Assembly (NCBI GenBank): GCA_947630485.1
Contig: CANRHU010000020.1
Span: 1-46,763 of the forward strand
Reading direction: 5' to 3'
Source of the DNA: an uncultured Lachnospiraceae bacterium
Lineage (GTDB): Bacteria > Bacillota > Clostridia > Lachnospirales > Lachnospiraceae
DNA: 46,763 nucleotides
Within the stretch, counting starts at the first letter, position 1, and every line of letters begins with the position of its first letter. The notes below the pieces were generated by a model. It had not been told where the DNA came from. It did not search any database and worked only from the letters and a program-made list of their open reading frames with translations. This document shows positions 27,634 to 35,505 of this stretch, one piece after another. A program made the position numbers and the translations under genes.

Positions 27634-27898
27634 TCTGCTCCATCTCCTTTTCCAGAGCCGCGTACACTTCTTTGGGAACAGCCATCTTAAAGGATCTCTC
27701 GATGCCTTTGTTTTTCACCGCTTTCCGGAAGCACTCCATACACGGGCAAAGGTAGGCGCCCCGTCCGTTCTTCCGGCCCGTAGCGTCCATCACGATCTCC
27801 CCAGATTCGGTCCTGAGAATCCGCACCATCTCTTTTTTGCTTTTCATTTCCCCGCAGCCAATACACTGGCGGAGCGGAACTTTTTTCGTACTCACCAT
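27626..27898 (-). CDS. ylxR: YlxR (DUF448, RnpM) RNA-binding protein
   Basis: A 90-residue nucleic-acid-binding protein. It starts VPLRQCIGCGEMKSKKEMVRI and carries GRGAYLCPCMECF, the two Cys-containing phrases typical of the family. Bacillus YlxR has been described as a modulator of RNase P (RnpM). It lies 18 bp after nusA and overlaps ylxQ. AGGAGG sits very close to the ATG, and the next codon is GTG, which would have better spacing. Confidence 0.93.
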   Translation of the reverse strand: MVSTKKVPLRQCIGCGEMKSKKEMVRILRTESGEIVMDATGRKNGRGAYLCPCMECFRKAVKNKGIERSFKMAVPKEVYAALEKEMEQIG

Positions 27899-27916
27899 CT
27901 GCCTCCTGTGGTCTGA

Positions 27917-29128
27917 TTATTCCTCCTGGTAATCCGAATAGCCCTCCTGGTAGTCTTCCTGATAGTCCTCCTGGTAATCCGGGTACCCGCCCTGCGCGTC
28001 CTCCGCGTAGCCTTCTTCCGGATACTCCTCGTAGCTTTCGTATACGCCTTCCTCCATCTGGTTCTCCAGGCCCAGTTCCTCGAACAGGCCCATCTCCCTG
28101 GCCTGACTCTCACTCTTGATATCGATCTTGTAACCGGTCAGCTTGGCCGCAAGCCTCGCGTTCTGTCCTTCCTTACCGATAGCCAGCGACAGCTGATAAT
28201 CCGGAACGATGACCTGCGCCTCCCTTGCCTCCTCGTCGGCCATGACGAAAATCACCTTGGCCGGACTTAAGGCATTCTCAATGAGGAACGCCGCGTTGTC
28301 GTCCCAGTTGATGACGTCGATTTTCTCCCCGCGCAGCTCGCGGACCACGGAATTGACGCGGGAACCGTTCAGACCGACGCAGGCGCCCACCGGATCCACA
28401 TTGGGATCGTTGGACTTCACCGCAATCTTTGTCCTGGAGCCCGCCTCCCGGGCGATCGCCTTGATCTCCACGGTGCCGTCCCGCACCTCGGCGACCTCCA
28501 GCTCGAACAGACGCTTTACCAGATCCGGATGCGTCCTGGACACGGAGATCCTAGGTCCCTTCGAGGTGTCCTTCACCTCCAGCACATACACGCGGATGCG
28601 GTCGTTGGGACGGAATACCTCTCCCTTTACCTGCTCCGACTCGCTTAAGATCGCGTCCACCTTGCCCAGATTGATACTGATGTTCCTGCCGAAATAGCGC
28701 TGAACCACGCCGGGAACGATGTCCTTCTCCAGCGCATACCAGTCATTGTAGAGAACCTTCCGCTCCTCCTCGCGGATCTTCTGCAGGATCACGTTCTTGG
28801 CGTTCTGCGTGGCGATCCGGCCGAAGGATTTGGATTCCACCGGGATCTGCACCACATCCCCCAGCTGATAATTGGGATCGATCATCCGCGCCTCCGCCAG
28901 GCTCATCTGCACGGCCGGCTCGGTCGGCTCCTCCACAATCTCTTTCTCTGCAATCACGGAGAAATCCCCTGTATCCGGGTCGATGTTCACACGGATATTA
29001 TCCGCCCTGCCGAAATGATTCTTGCACGCGGTCAGAAGGGAATTCTCTATCGCCTCCAGCATGGTCGCCTTGCTGATATTCTTCTCCCTTTCCAGAATTT
29101 CCAGCGCCTCAATCAGTTCTTTGTTCAT
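27917..29128 (-). CDS. nusA: Transcription termination/antitermination factor NusA
   Basis: A 403-residue RNA-polymerase-binding factor acting in pausing, termination and antitermination. The order is N-terminal RNAP-binding domain, S1 ([22 protein letters not shown]), KH1 and KH2 ([53 protein letters not shown]). The start at ATG 29128 has GGAGG 8 nt upstream; the open frame 5 codons longer begins on the ribosome-binding site itself. The last 42 residues are acidic and hold ten tyrosines (YQEDYQED pattern), unlike most Firmicutes NusA, which end soon after KH2. Confidence 0.96.
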   Translation of the reverse strand: MNKELIEALEILEREKNISKATMLEAIENSLLTACKNHFGRADNIRVNIDPDTGDFSVIAEKEIVEEPTEPAVQMSLAEARMIDPNYQLGDVVQIPVESKSFGRIATQNAKNVILQKIREEERKVLYNDWYALEKDIVPGVVQRYFGRNISINLGKVDAILSESEQVKGEVFRPNDRIRVYVLEVKDTSKGPRISVSRTHPDLVKRLFELEVAEVRDGTVEIKAIAREAGSRTKIAVKSNDPNVDPVGACVGLNGSRVNSVVRELRGEKIDVINWDDNAAFLIENALSPAKVIFVMADEEAREAQVIVPDYQLSLAIGKEGQNARLAAKLTGYKIDIKSESQAREMGLFEELGLENQMEEGVYESYEEYPEEGYAEDAQGGYPDYQEDYQEDYQEGYSDYQEE

Positions 29129-29152
29129 TTTTTTATCCTCCAAAACTATTTT

Positions 29153-29620
29153 TTAAAAATCAAACGCCAGCCGGATCAGCGCGATCCCCGCGCGCTCGAA
29201 GGTTCTCTCGGTTCCGTCCTCCAACGTGATCGTGACCGTCGCGTTATCGTAGGCTTTCAGCGTCCCCGCGAATTCCTTCTGCCTGTCTACAGGTTTAAAC
29301 AGGCGGACCTCCACATCCTGACCGATGCTGCGCTCAAAATCCTTATTCTTCTTGAGCGGCCGCCCGAGTCCTGGGGAACTGACCTCCAGAATATAGCTGT
29401 CGTCGATGAAATCCTCACGGTCCAGCCAATCGCTCAGCGGCCGGCTGATCAGCTCGCAGTCGTCAACCGTAATCCCGCCTTCCTTGTCAATATAGGCGCG
29501 CAGATACCAGTTACTGCCTTCCTTCACATACTCTACATCCCACAGCGTAAAGCCATGCTGTGCAAGCAGCGGAAGAAGATACGCCTCTGTCCTGGACTCG
29601 TAGGTTTCTCTTTTTGTCAT
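29153..29620 (-). CDS. rimP: Ribosome maturation factor RimP
   Basis: A 155-residue factor for early 30S assembly. Family phrases are LWDVEYVKEGSNWYLRAYIDKEGGITVDDCELISR and YILEVSSPGLGRPL. GGTGAGGA sits directly before the ATG at 29620; the frame remains open upstream through the 38-bp repeats but that part is not family-like. It is the first gene of the long RNA/translation operon and ends 24 bp before nusA. Confidence 0.95.
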   Translation of the reverse strand: MTKRETYESRTEAYLLPLLAQHGFTLWDVEYVKEGSNWYLRAYIDKEGGITVDDCELISRPLSDWLDREDFIDDSYILEVSSPGLGRPLKKNKDFERSIGQDVEVRLFKPVDRQKEFAGTLKAYDNATVTITLEDGTERTFERAGIALIRLAFDF

Positions 29621-29655
29621 GTCCTCACCGCCTTTCCGTACCGGCTTCTCCATCC

Positions 29656-29835
29656 CGGACACAGCTTTCAGCACCCGGGACAATTTCCATCCCGCACACG
29701 TCTTTCCGGCGCCCGGGATAATTTCCACCCCGGACACCGCTTTCCGGCGCCCGAGATAATTTCCACCCCGGACACCGCTTTCCGGCGCCCGAGATAATTT
29801 CCACCCCGGACACCGCTTTCCGACGCCCGGAACAA
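29656..29835. repeat. 38-bp tandem repeats in the rimP leader
   Basis: Units begin at 29656, 29693, 29731, 29769 and 29807: four full copies (37, 38, 38, 38 bp) and a partial fifth. The middle copies are almost identical (CGGACACCGCTTTCCGGCGC at their left end). There are no spacers between units. They lie between the rimP promoter and the rimP start, so they are transcribed in the operon leader. Confidence 0.85.
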
Positions 29836-29846
29836 CTCCTCAAAAG

Positions 29847-29874
29847 TAAGGAGTGGACTCTCGCCCACTCCTTA
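29847..29874 (-). terminator. Leader hairpin upstream of rimP
   Basis: A stem of about 10 bp (TAAGGAGTGG against CCACTCCTTA, with one base offset) some 25-50 nt after the predicted start. On the minus strand it is followed by CTTTTGAG, a weak T-run. It could be a leaky attenuator or a 5' stabilising hairpin; also note it holds AAGGAG, which looks like a ribosome-binding site. Confidence 0.4.
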
Positions 29875-29902
29875 TGTTCTAGCTTATTACATTGTCAAAC
29901 GG

Positions 29903-29931
29903 ATTATAGCATTCTTTTCTTAAAAAAGCAA
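29903..29931 (-). promoter_or_regulatory. Promoter of the rimP-to-pnp operon
   Basis: Minus strand TTGCTT (29926-29931), 17-bp spacer, perfect TATAAT (29903-29908). The predicted leader is about 275 nt. Confidence 0.8.
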
Positions 29932-29950
29932 GCACTTTTTTAAGAAAAGA
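29913..29950 (-). terminator. Perfect 16-bp inverted repeat overlapping the rimP promoter
   Basis: TCTTTTCTTAAAAAAG (29913-29928) and its exact complement (29935-29950) around a 6-nt loop, starting 7 bp past the stop of the metallophosphoesterase gene. It can act as that gene's terminator (A/T-rich stem with T-runs), yet it covers the -35 box and most of the spacer of the rimP promoter, so it could also be an operator. Confidence 0.55.
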
Positions 29951-29956
29951 GCCGTA

Positions 29957-30652
29957 TTAGATGGCCGTCCGCCGCGCATCCGCGACCGCCCCTGACGCAA
30001 GCATCGCCGCCTCCTCGATGGACTCCGCCGAGCTGACCGCCCTCCTGGAAGGATCCGGCGGATATTCCACCACATAATATTCGTAGGCGTTGACCACAAC
30101 GGTATCCCCATACTTGTCCCGCCGCCTGAACTCGCTGCCGTAGGTCGCGTGCACATGTCCATGGATATACAGCTGCGGGCGGTACTTTTCCAACAGGCCG
30201 AGGAAGCACTGGAACCCCTTATGGGGCAGATCCGGCATATCGTTCAGATGGTAAGCCGGAGCGTGGGTGACCAGGATATCGATCCCCCCGCAGCGCCAGA
30301 GCTTAAACCGAAGCTTGCGGATCCGGGCCCGCATCTGTTTCTCCGTATACTGATTGGGTTTGTCGGGCGTATAGCGCATCGACCCGCCAAGCCCGAGAAT
30401 CCGGACGCCATGAAAAGTATATATCTTATCCTCGATATCGATGCAGCCCTCCGGCGGCCGCTCGATCAGCCTCCCGTCGTGGTTGCCCTTGATATACAGT
30501 ACCGGCACATGGCAGAGGGTTGCGAAAAATTCCAGATATACCGCGGACAGATCCCCGCAGGATATGATCAGATCGATACCCCGCATCCGCTGCGGATCGT
30601 AATAATCATATAAACTTTTCGCCTCCTGGTCCGCCAGTACCAGAATATTCAT
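29957..30652 (-). CDS. Metallophosphoesterase family protein
   Basis: A 231-residue calcineurin-like phosphoesterase. Metal-binding motifs are visible in order: MNILVLADQE (degenerate first motif), ISCGDLS near residue 30, IKGNHDGR near 58, VTHAPAYH near 125 and HGHVHATYG near 158. Members act on phosphodiesters or cyclic nucleotides; the substrate here is unknown. It begins 3 bp after the stop of the BMP-like gene, so the two are one operon and may share a nucleotide-linked task. Confidence 0.9.
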   Translation of the reverse strand: MNILVLADQEAKSLYDYYDPQRMRGIDLIISCGDLSAVYLEFFATLCHVPVLYIKGNHDGRLIERPPEGCIDIEDKIYTFHGVRILGLGGSMRYTPDKPNQYTEKQMRARIRKLRFKLWRCGGIDILVTHAPAYHLNDMPDLPHKGFQCFLGLLEKYRPQLYIHGHVHATYGSEFRRRDKYGDTVVVNAYEYYVVEYPPDPSRRAVSSAESIEEAAMLASGAVADARRTAI

Positions 30653-30655
30653 GGC

Positions 30656-32596
30656 TTACTCCTCCGTTTTCTCCTTCTCCACCACGCCCTGCACGGCCAC
30701 AAGTCCCTTCGCGTCGTCGTTAAACTCCGCGATATCCGGAATCCGGCCGATCACGTTCTCCGCCAGCCAGTTCATCGACACGATGTCTTCCGGCGCGAGG
30801 GAATGTCCCTCCTCGCACTGGATCACCCCATGCTGGGAGTAGATCAGACCGTCAAACGGATGGAAGCTCCCTTCCCGGATGGAATTCTTTAAAAATTCAA
30901 TCAGCCTGTGCGTTCCGTGCGGCATATCGTCGGCGCAGATCACGTCGATCACATCCGCGGACATGCCCCACCAGTAATTCACCGCCTTTTTGCCCTTGGT
31001 CACATCCTTCTCGTCGTTGCCCTTGCAGATCAGCTTTACGATCCTCTCATAGAATTTTCCCCAGTGGCAGATCGGCGTAGCAAAATTCTTCAGGCTTCCG
31101 TCGTCCATGATCCGATAGAGACCGTATTCGCGGGAAGCGCGGTTGGGCGTGATCATATCGTCGCCCGATATGTAGCGGATCCCCATCCCCTCCAGTTTGG
31201 CCCGCGCGGCCGCGTCCCTGGTTCTGGACCACTCCAGATAGACCTTCACCTCCGGATCGATCATCCGGGCGCCCAGGGAAAACGCGTTCACATTGGCGAC
31301 GGTACCGTAAATCGGATAATCCGCGATATAGCCTAATCTCCCAGTCTTTGACAGGGCCGCGGCGATCGCTCCCATGAGGAACTTTGCCTCATACACCCGG
31401 GCGTAGTAAGTGCAGATCGCCGAATAGGACAGGTTGATGGAACAGTTATAGATCTTCACCTCCGGGTGAAGCAGCGCCAGACGGACGCTCTGTTTGGCCA
31501 TCTGCGGGGCTGTGGTAAAGATCAGGTTGCAGCCGTCAGCAATCGCCTTCTCAATCGCGGCCTCAATCTGTTCCTCCGTGTCCGCGCCGTCGTAAGCCTT
31601 CGTCGCCAGCTTTCCGTCGAACGCCTCCTCCAGATACTGCCGGCCCAGCTCGTGATTGTACGCCCAGCTGGAAGACTCGGTCGTCTTCATATAGATAAAG
31701 CCCAGCTGCAGCTGCTCCGGCTCAATCGAACCCACGAGCCAGTTTAAGAGAAGCGGCTTGCGGACGGTCCCCTCCACCTCTTCCGGACTTTCCACCAGCT
31801 CCACAGGATTGCCGCTGTCCGCCAGCAGAACCTCCTTTTTGATCTTTACGAGTCCCTGGGCCATCTCCTTCTCCGTCTGGACGGCCACAGTCTCATACTC
31901 AAAAATCTCCGTATAGATCAGGAAGACGTCGCTGCAGTTTAGGTTCTTCCCCACCAGATCCGACTTGGAAAAAGCCTTCACAAACCGGCTGTAGGCAGAA
32001 TTGAAGACCATATGGTCGTCCTCGCTCCACTCCTCCTTCGGCTTCTTTCCCATCAGCTCCAGAAGATGGGCGTAGCTGCCCTCCCTGCTGAACCAGACGT
32101 CGCAGTTTAACGCCACTTCATAGAAATCCAGAAATTCATAGTAAAGCCGGCATTCCGGGCTGTCGGTCTTCTTCGGAAGCATACGGATCACGTCGCCGCG
32201 GATGCTGTACGCGCCCAGAAATTTCATGACGCTGACCCTCTTGTTGCCCTCCTGGACATAAAACTGATTCATATATTCGTAGACCAGAATCGGGTCCTGG
32301 ATTCCCTCTTCCACCTGATAATCATAGAGCTCGCCCCACTTGCCGGCAAACTCGGATTTGTCCGCCAAAACGGGCATAAAATTCTTCGCAAACGCCTGGG
32401 TGCGTCCCGCCGTCTTCGTGCCGACAATCCGCGACAGCGGTATGTCGATAACGCCTAACGGCACCTCCGAGGCGATATCGGAGTCGGAAACAATCGTGTC
32501 CAGAACCGGCAGATAAGGATACTCCCCCTTCGCGACCGAATCCTGATAGCTCTTGCGTCCCAGTTTTAATGCCAATGCATATTCAAGAGATGACAT
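30656..32596 (-). CDS. ParB-like / BMP-type ligand-binding fusion protein
   Basis: A 646-residue protein with no signal peptide, so likely cytoplasmic. Residues about 46-130 resemble a ParB/sulfiredoxin-like domain (PLGVIDIPLSRIVGT, then FYVQEGNKRVSVMKFLGA, like the G-R-H-R box of ParB). The C-terminal half from about 290 is a BMP/Med-type periplasmic-binding fold (LQLGFIYMKTTESSSWAYNHELG; IFTTAPQMAKQSVRLALLHPEVK; GRLGYIADYPIYGT), a family whose secreted members bind nucleosides. It reads as an intracellular ligand sensor rather than a transporter part. AAGGAGG precedes the ATG. It is co-transcribed with the metallophosphoesterase. Confidence 0.85.
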   Translation of the reverse strand: MSSLEYALALKLGRKSYQDSVAKGEYPYLPVLDTIVSDSDIASEVPLGVIDIPLSRIVGTKTAGRTQAFAKNFMPVLADKSEFAGKWGELYDYQVEEGIQDPILVYEYMNQFYVQEGNKRVSVMKFLGAYSIRGDVIRMLPKKTDSPECRLYYEFLDFYEVALNCDVWFSREGSYAHLLELMGKKPKEEWSEDDHMVFNSAYSRFVKAFSKSDLVGKNLNCSDVFLIYTEIFEYETVAVQTEKEMAQGLVKIKKEVLLADSGNPVELVESPEEVEGTVRKPLLLNWLVGSIEPEQLQLGFIYMKTTESSSWAYNHELGRQYLEEAFDGKLATKAYDGADTEEQIEAAIEKAIADGCNLIFTTAPQMAKQSVRLALLHPEVKIYNCSINLSYSAICTYYARVYEAKFLMGAIAAALSKTGRLGYIADYPIYGTVANVNAFSLGARMIDPEVKVYLEWSRTRDAAARAKLEGMGIRYISGDDMITPNRASREYGLYRIMDDGSLKNFATPICHWGKFYERIVKLICKGNDEKDVTKGKKAVNYWWGMSADVIDVICADDMPHGTHRLIEFLKNSIREGSFHPFDGLIYSQHGVIQCEEGHSLAPEDIVSMNWLAENVIGRIPDIAEFNDDAKGLVAVQGVVEKEKTEE

Positions 32597-32638
32597 AAAT
32601 ACCTCCTTACATCTTAATCATCTGCTTTTCGCGTCCTC

Positions 32639-32667
32639 AGTATATCACACACAGCACCGTTTGGCAA
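32639..32667 (-). promoter_or_regulatory. Promoter of the BMP-like / metallophosphoesterase operon
   Basis: Minus strand TTGCCA (32662-32667), 17-bp spacer, TATACT (32639-32644), with a TG two bases further on giving an extended -10 character. Confidence 0.7.
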
Positions 32668-32686
32668 AGGATTTTCTATTTTCCGT

Positions 32687-32715
32687 TTGACTTCCCCATA
32701 TATCCTATCTATAAT
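32687..32715 (+). promoter_or_regulatory. Promoter of the alcohol/aldehyde dehydrogenase operon
   Basis: TTGACT (32687-32692), 17-bp spacer, TATAAT (32710-32715). Near-consensus; divergent from the BMP-like promoter. Confidence 0.8.
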
Positions 32716-32719
32716 AAAG

Positions 32720-32744
32720 CTGTTTCTATAGAAATCAGAAACAG
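32720..32744 (+). promoter_or_regulatory. Candidate operator at the dehydrogenase start point
   Basis: CTGTTTCT (32720-32727) and AGAAACAG (32737-32744) form an 8-bp inverted repeat with 9 bp between. A second perfect palindrome, TTTCTATAGAAA, covers 32723-32734. Both overlap the expected +1, a usual place for a repressor site. No regulator gene is adjacent. Confidence 0.5.
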
Positions 32745-32760
32745 AAAACGGAGCAAAATC

Positions 32761-33981
32761 ATGAATTCATTTTACGAAGTCTTTTGCAGAGCCTTTCAGA
32801 CCGCCCTGCGCGCCGCGATTCCATTTCTCCCCTACCGGGAACCGCAGCTCTTAAAAAATGAGCAGGAGTGCGCCAAACTGCTTGCCGGCAAGGAGAAGCA
32901 ATCGGTCCTGATCATCACCGACCAGGGCGTTTTTCAGGCCGGAATCATCGACGCGCTGGAAAATGCGCTGAAGGAGGCCGGGATCTCGTATGTCATCTAC
33001 AAGGATACGGTTCCCAACCCCACCGTCGCCAACGTGGAAGCCGCCAGGCAGCTGTACCTGGACAACCGCTGCGACGCCTTAATCGGTTTCGGCGGCGGCA
33101 GCGCCATGGACTGCGCCAAGGCTGCCGGGGCGCGGATCGTCAATCCGCGCCGGAGCGTGAACAGCATGAAGGGCACGCTGCGGATTTTTAGGCGTCTCCC
33201 CCTTTTCATCGCCGTCCCCACCACGGCCGGCACCGGCAGCGAGACGACGCTGGCAGCTGTCATTACCGATGATAAGACGCGGCATAAATACCCGATCAAC
33301 GCCTTCTGCCTGATCCCGCATTACGCCATGTTAAGTCCCCATATCACCGCGGGACTTCCGAAACAGCTGACCGCGACCACCGGCATGGACGCCCTGACGC
33401 ACGCGGTGGAGGCCTATATCGGCCGCTCCACCACCAGACGTACGCGGACGATGGCCGTGGAAGCGGTGACCCTGATCAACCGATATCTTCTGGCGGCCTA
33501 CGCCGACGGAAGCGACCTGAAAGCCCGGGCGGGTATGCAGCGGGCCGCCTATTGCGCGGGATGCGCCTTTACGGTCTCCTACGTGGGTTACGTTCACGGC
33601 GTCGCCCACTCCTTGGGCGGCAGATACGACATTCCGCACGGACTGGCCAACGCCGTGATCCTTCCGTATTTTCTGGAAGAATACGGCGCGGTCATCGACA
33701 AGAAGCTCGCCTCCCTCGCCCGCCGCAGCGGCGTGGTTACCCACGAGACCAACGACCACGCGGCCGCCAGGGAATTCATCAACTGGGTGAAGCTTCTAAA
33801 CGTGGCTATGGGAATCCCGGACAAGCTGGAAGGAATCAAAAAGGAAGACATTCCGCTGCTTGCCAGGCACGCGGCCCGGGAGTCGAACCCGCTCTATCCG
33901 GTGCCGGTTCTCATGAGCGCGAAAGAGCTGGAAAAGATGTACGGCAGAATCATGGCCGACGAAACGGAAACGGTTTTCTGA
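32761..33981 (+). CDS. Iron-containing alcohol dehydrogenase
   Basis: A 406-residue group III alcohol dehydrogenase using NAD(P)H to interconvert alcohols and aldehydes or ketones. The nucleotide site is GFGGGSAMDCAKAAG (about 109-123) with PTTAGTGSE (153-161). Metal ligands are Asp210, His214, His279 and His293, the same spacing as in FucO. The start at 32761 has GGAG a few bases upstream within GGAGCAAAATC. It is the first gene of a two-gene operon with an aldehyde dehydrogenase, which suggests a route between an alcohol, its aldehyde and the acid. Confidence 0.93.
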   Translation: MNSFYEVFCRAFQTALRAAIPFLPYREPQLLKNEQECAKLLAGKEKQSVLIITDQGVFQAGIIDALENALKEAGISYVIYKDTVPNPTVANVEAARQLYLDNRCDALIGFGGGSAMDCAKAAGARIVNPRRSVNSMKGTLRIFRRLPLFIAVPTTAGTGSETTLAAVITDDKTRHKYPINAFCLIPHYAMLSPHITAGLPKQLTATTGMDALTHAVEAYIGRSTTRRTRTMAVEAVTLINRYLLAAYADGSDLKARAGMQRAAYCAGCAFTVSYVGYVHGVAHSLGGRYDIPHGLANAVILPYFLEEYGAVIDKKLASLARRSGVVTHETNDHAAAREFINWVKLLNVAMGIPDKLEGIKKEDIPLLARHAARESNPLYPVPVLMSAKELEKMYGRIMADETETVF

Positions 33982-34005
33982 CCGCAGAGAGGAGGGTTTA
34001 TAACG

Positions 34006-35376
34006 ATGGATATCCAGGAATTAGTGAACAGGCAGCGCGCCTACTTCGCCTCCGGCGCGACGCTTCCCGTAGACGCGCGCATCCAGGCATTGAAAAAGCT
34101 TTACCGCACCGTCAAATCCTACGAGTCCGATATCAACGAGGCTCTGAAAAAGGATCTCGGCAAAAGTTCCATGGAAAGCTATATGTGCGAGACCGGCATG
34201 ATTCTTTCGGAACTGTCCCACATGATCCGGCACTGCCGCCGCTACGCGGCCTGCCAGTGGAGACCCACGCCTCTGGCGCAGTTTCACGCGGACAGCTTTG
34301 TGAGCAAGCAGCCCTACGGCTGCGTGCTGATCATGAGCCCGTGGAATTATCCCCTGATGCTGACGCTTGAACCTCTGGCAGACGCGCTTGCGGCAGGCAA
34401 CACGGCGATCTTAAAGCCGTCCGCCTACTCTCCCGCCTCCTCCGCGCTGATCGCGGAGATTATCAGCCGCTGCTTTCCTCCGGAATACGTAGCCGTGGTC
34501 ACAGGCGGCAGAGAGCAGAACCAGGCCCTTCTGGACTGCCGCTTCGACAAGATCTTCTTCACCGGCGGCAAGACGGTAGGCCGGGAGGTCATGCGGCGCG
34601 CCGCCGTGCATCTGACCCCCGTCACCCTGGAGCTTGGCGGCAAGAGCCCCTGCATCGTGGATGAAACCGCCAATTTAAAGCTTGCCGCGAAGCGGATCGT
34701 CTTCGGAAAATACTTAAACTGCGGCCAGACGTGCGTGGCCCCGGACTACGTACTGGTGCAGGAATCCGTCAGGGACGCCTTTCTGGACGCCGTAAAGGTG
34801 CAGATACGGCGGCAGTACGGCTCCTACCCGTTAGACAACCCGGACTACGGAAAGATCATCAACGAAAAACATTTCCGCCGTCTTCTGGGCCTGATCGACC
34901 GCGGCAAGGTCGCGGCCGGCGGGCAATACCGGGAGGACACGCTGCAGATCGCGCCGACCGTCCTGACTGGCGTCACCTGGGACGACGCCGTCATGAGCGA
35001 GGAAATCTTCGGGCCGATCATGCCGGTGCTGACCTTCCAAAACCTAAACGAGGCGATCCGGACCGTAAACAGCCAGCCCAGCCCTCTGGCCCTCTACATC
35101 TTCACCAAACAGCGTGCCAACGCGCAGCGCGTGCTCTCACGCTGTTCCTTCGGCGGCGGCTGCATTAACGACACGATCATTCATCTGGCTACCAGCTATA
35201 TGGCCTTCGGCGGCGTAGGCGAAAGCGGCATGGGCTCCTACCATGGCCGCAAGGGCTTCGACACCTTCACGCACGAGAAAAGCATTGTGGACAAAAAGAC
35301 GTGGATGGATCTGCCGATCCGCTACCAGCGGTACTCCCGCTGGAAGGAAGCGCTGCTGAAAGTGTTCCTGCGCTAG
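34006..35376 (+). CDS. Aldehyde dehydrogenase (class 3-like)
   Basis: A 456-residue NAD(P)-dependent aldehyde dehydrogenase oxidising aldehydes to acids. Asn114 (SPWNYP), Glu209 (LELGGKSP) and the nucleophile Cys243 (NCGQTCVAPDY) are all present, and FFTGGKTVGR marks the nucleotide site. The short N terminus and length fit the ALDH3-type family, not CoA-acylating enzymes. AGGAGGG precedes the ATG; the gene begins 25 bp after the alcohol dehydrogenase. The substrate is not predictable. Confidence 0.93.
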   Translation: MDIQELVNRQRAYFASGATLPVDARIQALKKLYRTVKSYESDINEALKKDLGKSSMESYMCETGMILSELSHMIRHCRRYAACQWRPTPLAQFHADSFVSKQPYGCVLIMSPWNYPLMLTLEPLADALAAGNTAILKPSAYSPASSALIAEIISRCFPPEYVAVVTGGREQNQALLDCRFDKIFFTGGKTVGREVMRRAAVHLTPVTLELGGKSPCIVDETANLKLAAKRIVFGKYLNCGQTCVAPDYVLVQESVRDAFLDAVKVQIRRQYGSYPLDNPDYGKIINEKHFRRLLGLIDRGKVAAGGQYREDTLQIAPTVLTGVTWDDAVMSEEIFGPIMPVLTFQNLNEAIRTVNSQPSPLALYIFTKQRANAQRVLSRCSFGGGCINDTIIHLATSYMAFGGVGESGMGSYHGRKGFDTFTHEKSIVDKKTWMDLPIRYQRYSRWKEALLKVFLR

Positions 35377-35391
35377 ACAAGGGCGCCGGGC

Positions 35392-35436
35392 AATACGAAC
35401 AAAGCGTCACTGGCGCTTTTTTTGCATACTAACGTA
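35392..35436. repeat. Intergenic palindrome, copy D
   Basis: AATACGA, the core AAAGCGTCACTGGCGCTTT and then TTTGCATAC and AACGTAA. It matches copy C (9602) almost base for base and lies just past the aldehyde dehydrogenase stop. Confidence 0.75.
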
Positions 35437-35443
35437 ACGAAAA

Positions 35444-35476
35444 GGCCGTTGAGAAAACAAACCCTTCTCAGCGGCC
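35444..35476. terminator. Bidirectional terminator between ALDH and trpB2
   Basis: A 12-bp stem GGCCGTTGAGAA/TTCTCAGCGGCC with one G-T pair and a 9-nt loop; CCGTTCTTTTC follows on the plus strand and TTTTCG on the minus strand. It serves two convergent genes. Confidence 0.8.
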
Positions 35477-35505
35477 CCGTTCTTTTCACTCTATCCTAAC
35501 TCTAA

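Noticed and set aside
29656..29835. CRISPR array
   Set aside because: The 38-bp units are head to tail with no spacers, and no cas gene is present.
30656..32596. Standard BMP-family ABC transporter binding lipoprotein
   Set aside because: No signal peptide or lipobox, about 280 extra N-terminal residues, and no permease or ATPase gene adjacent.
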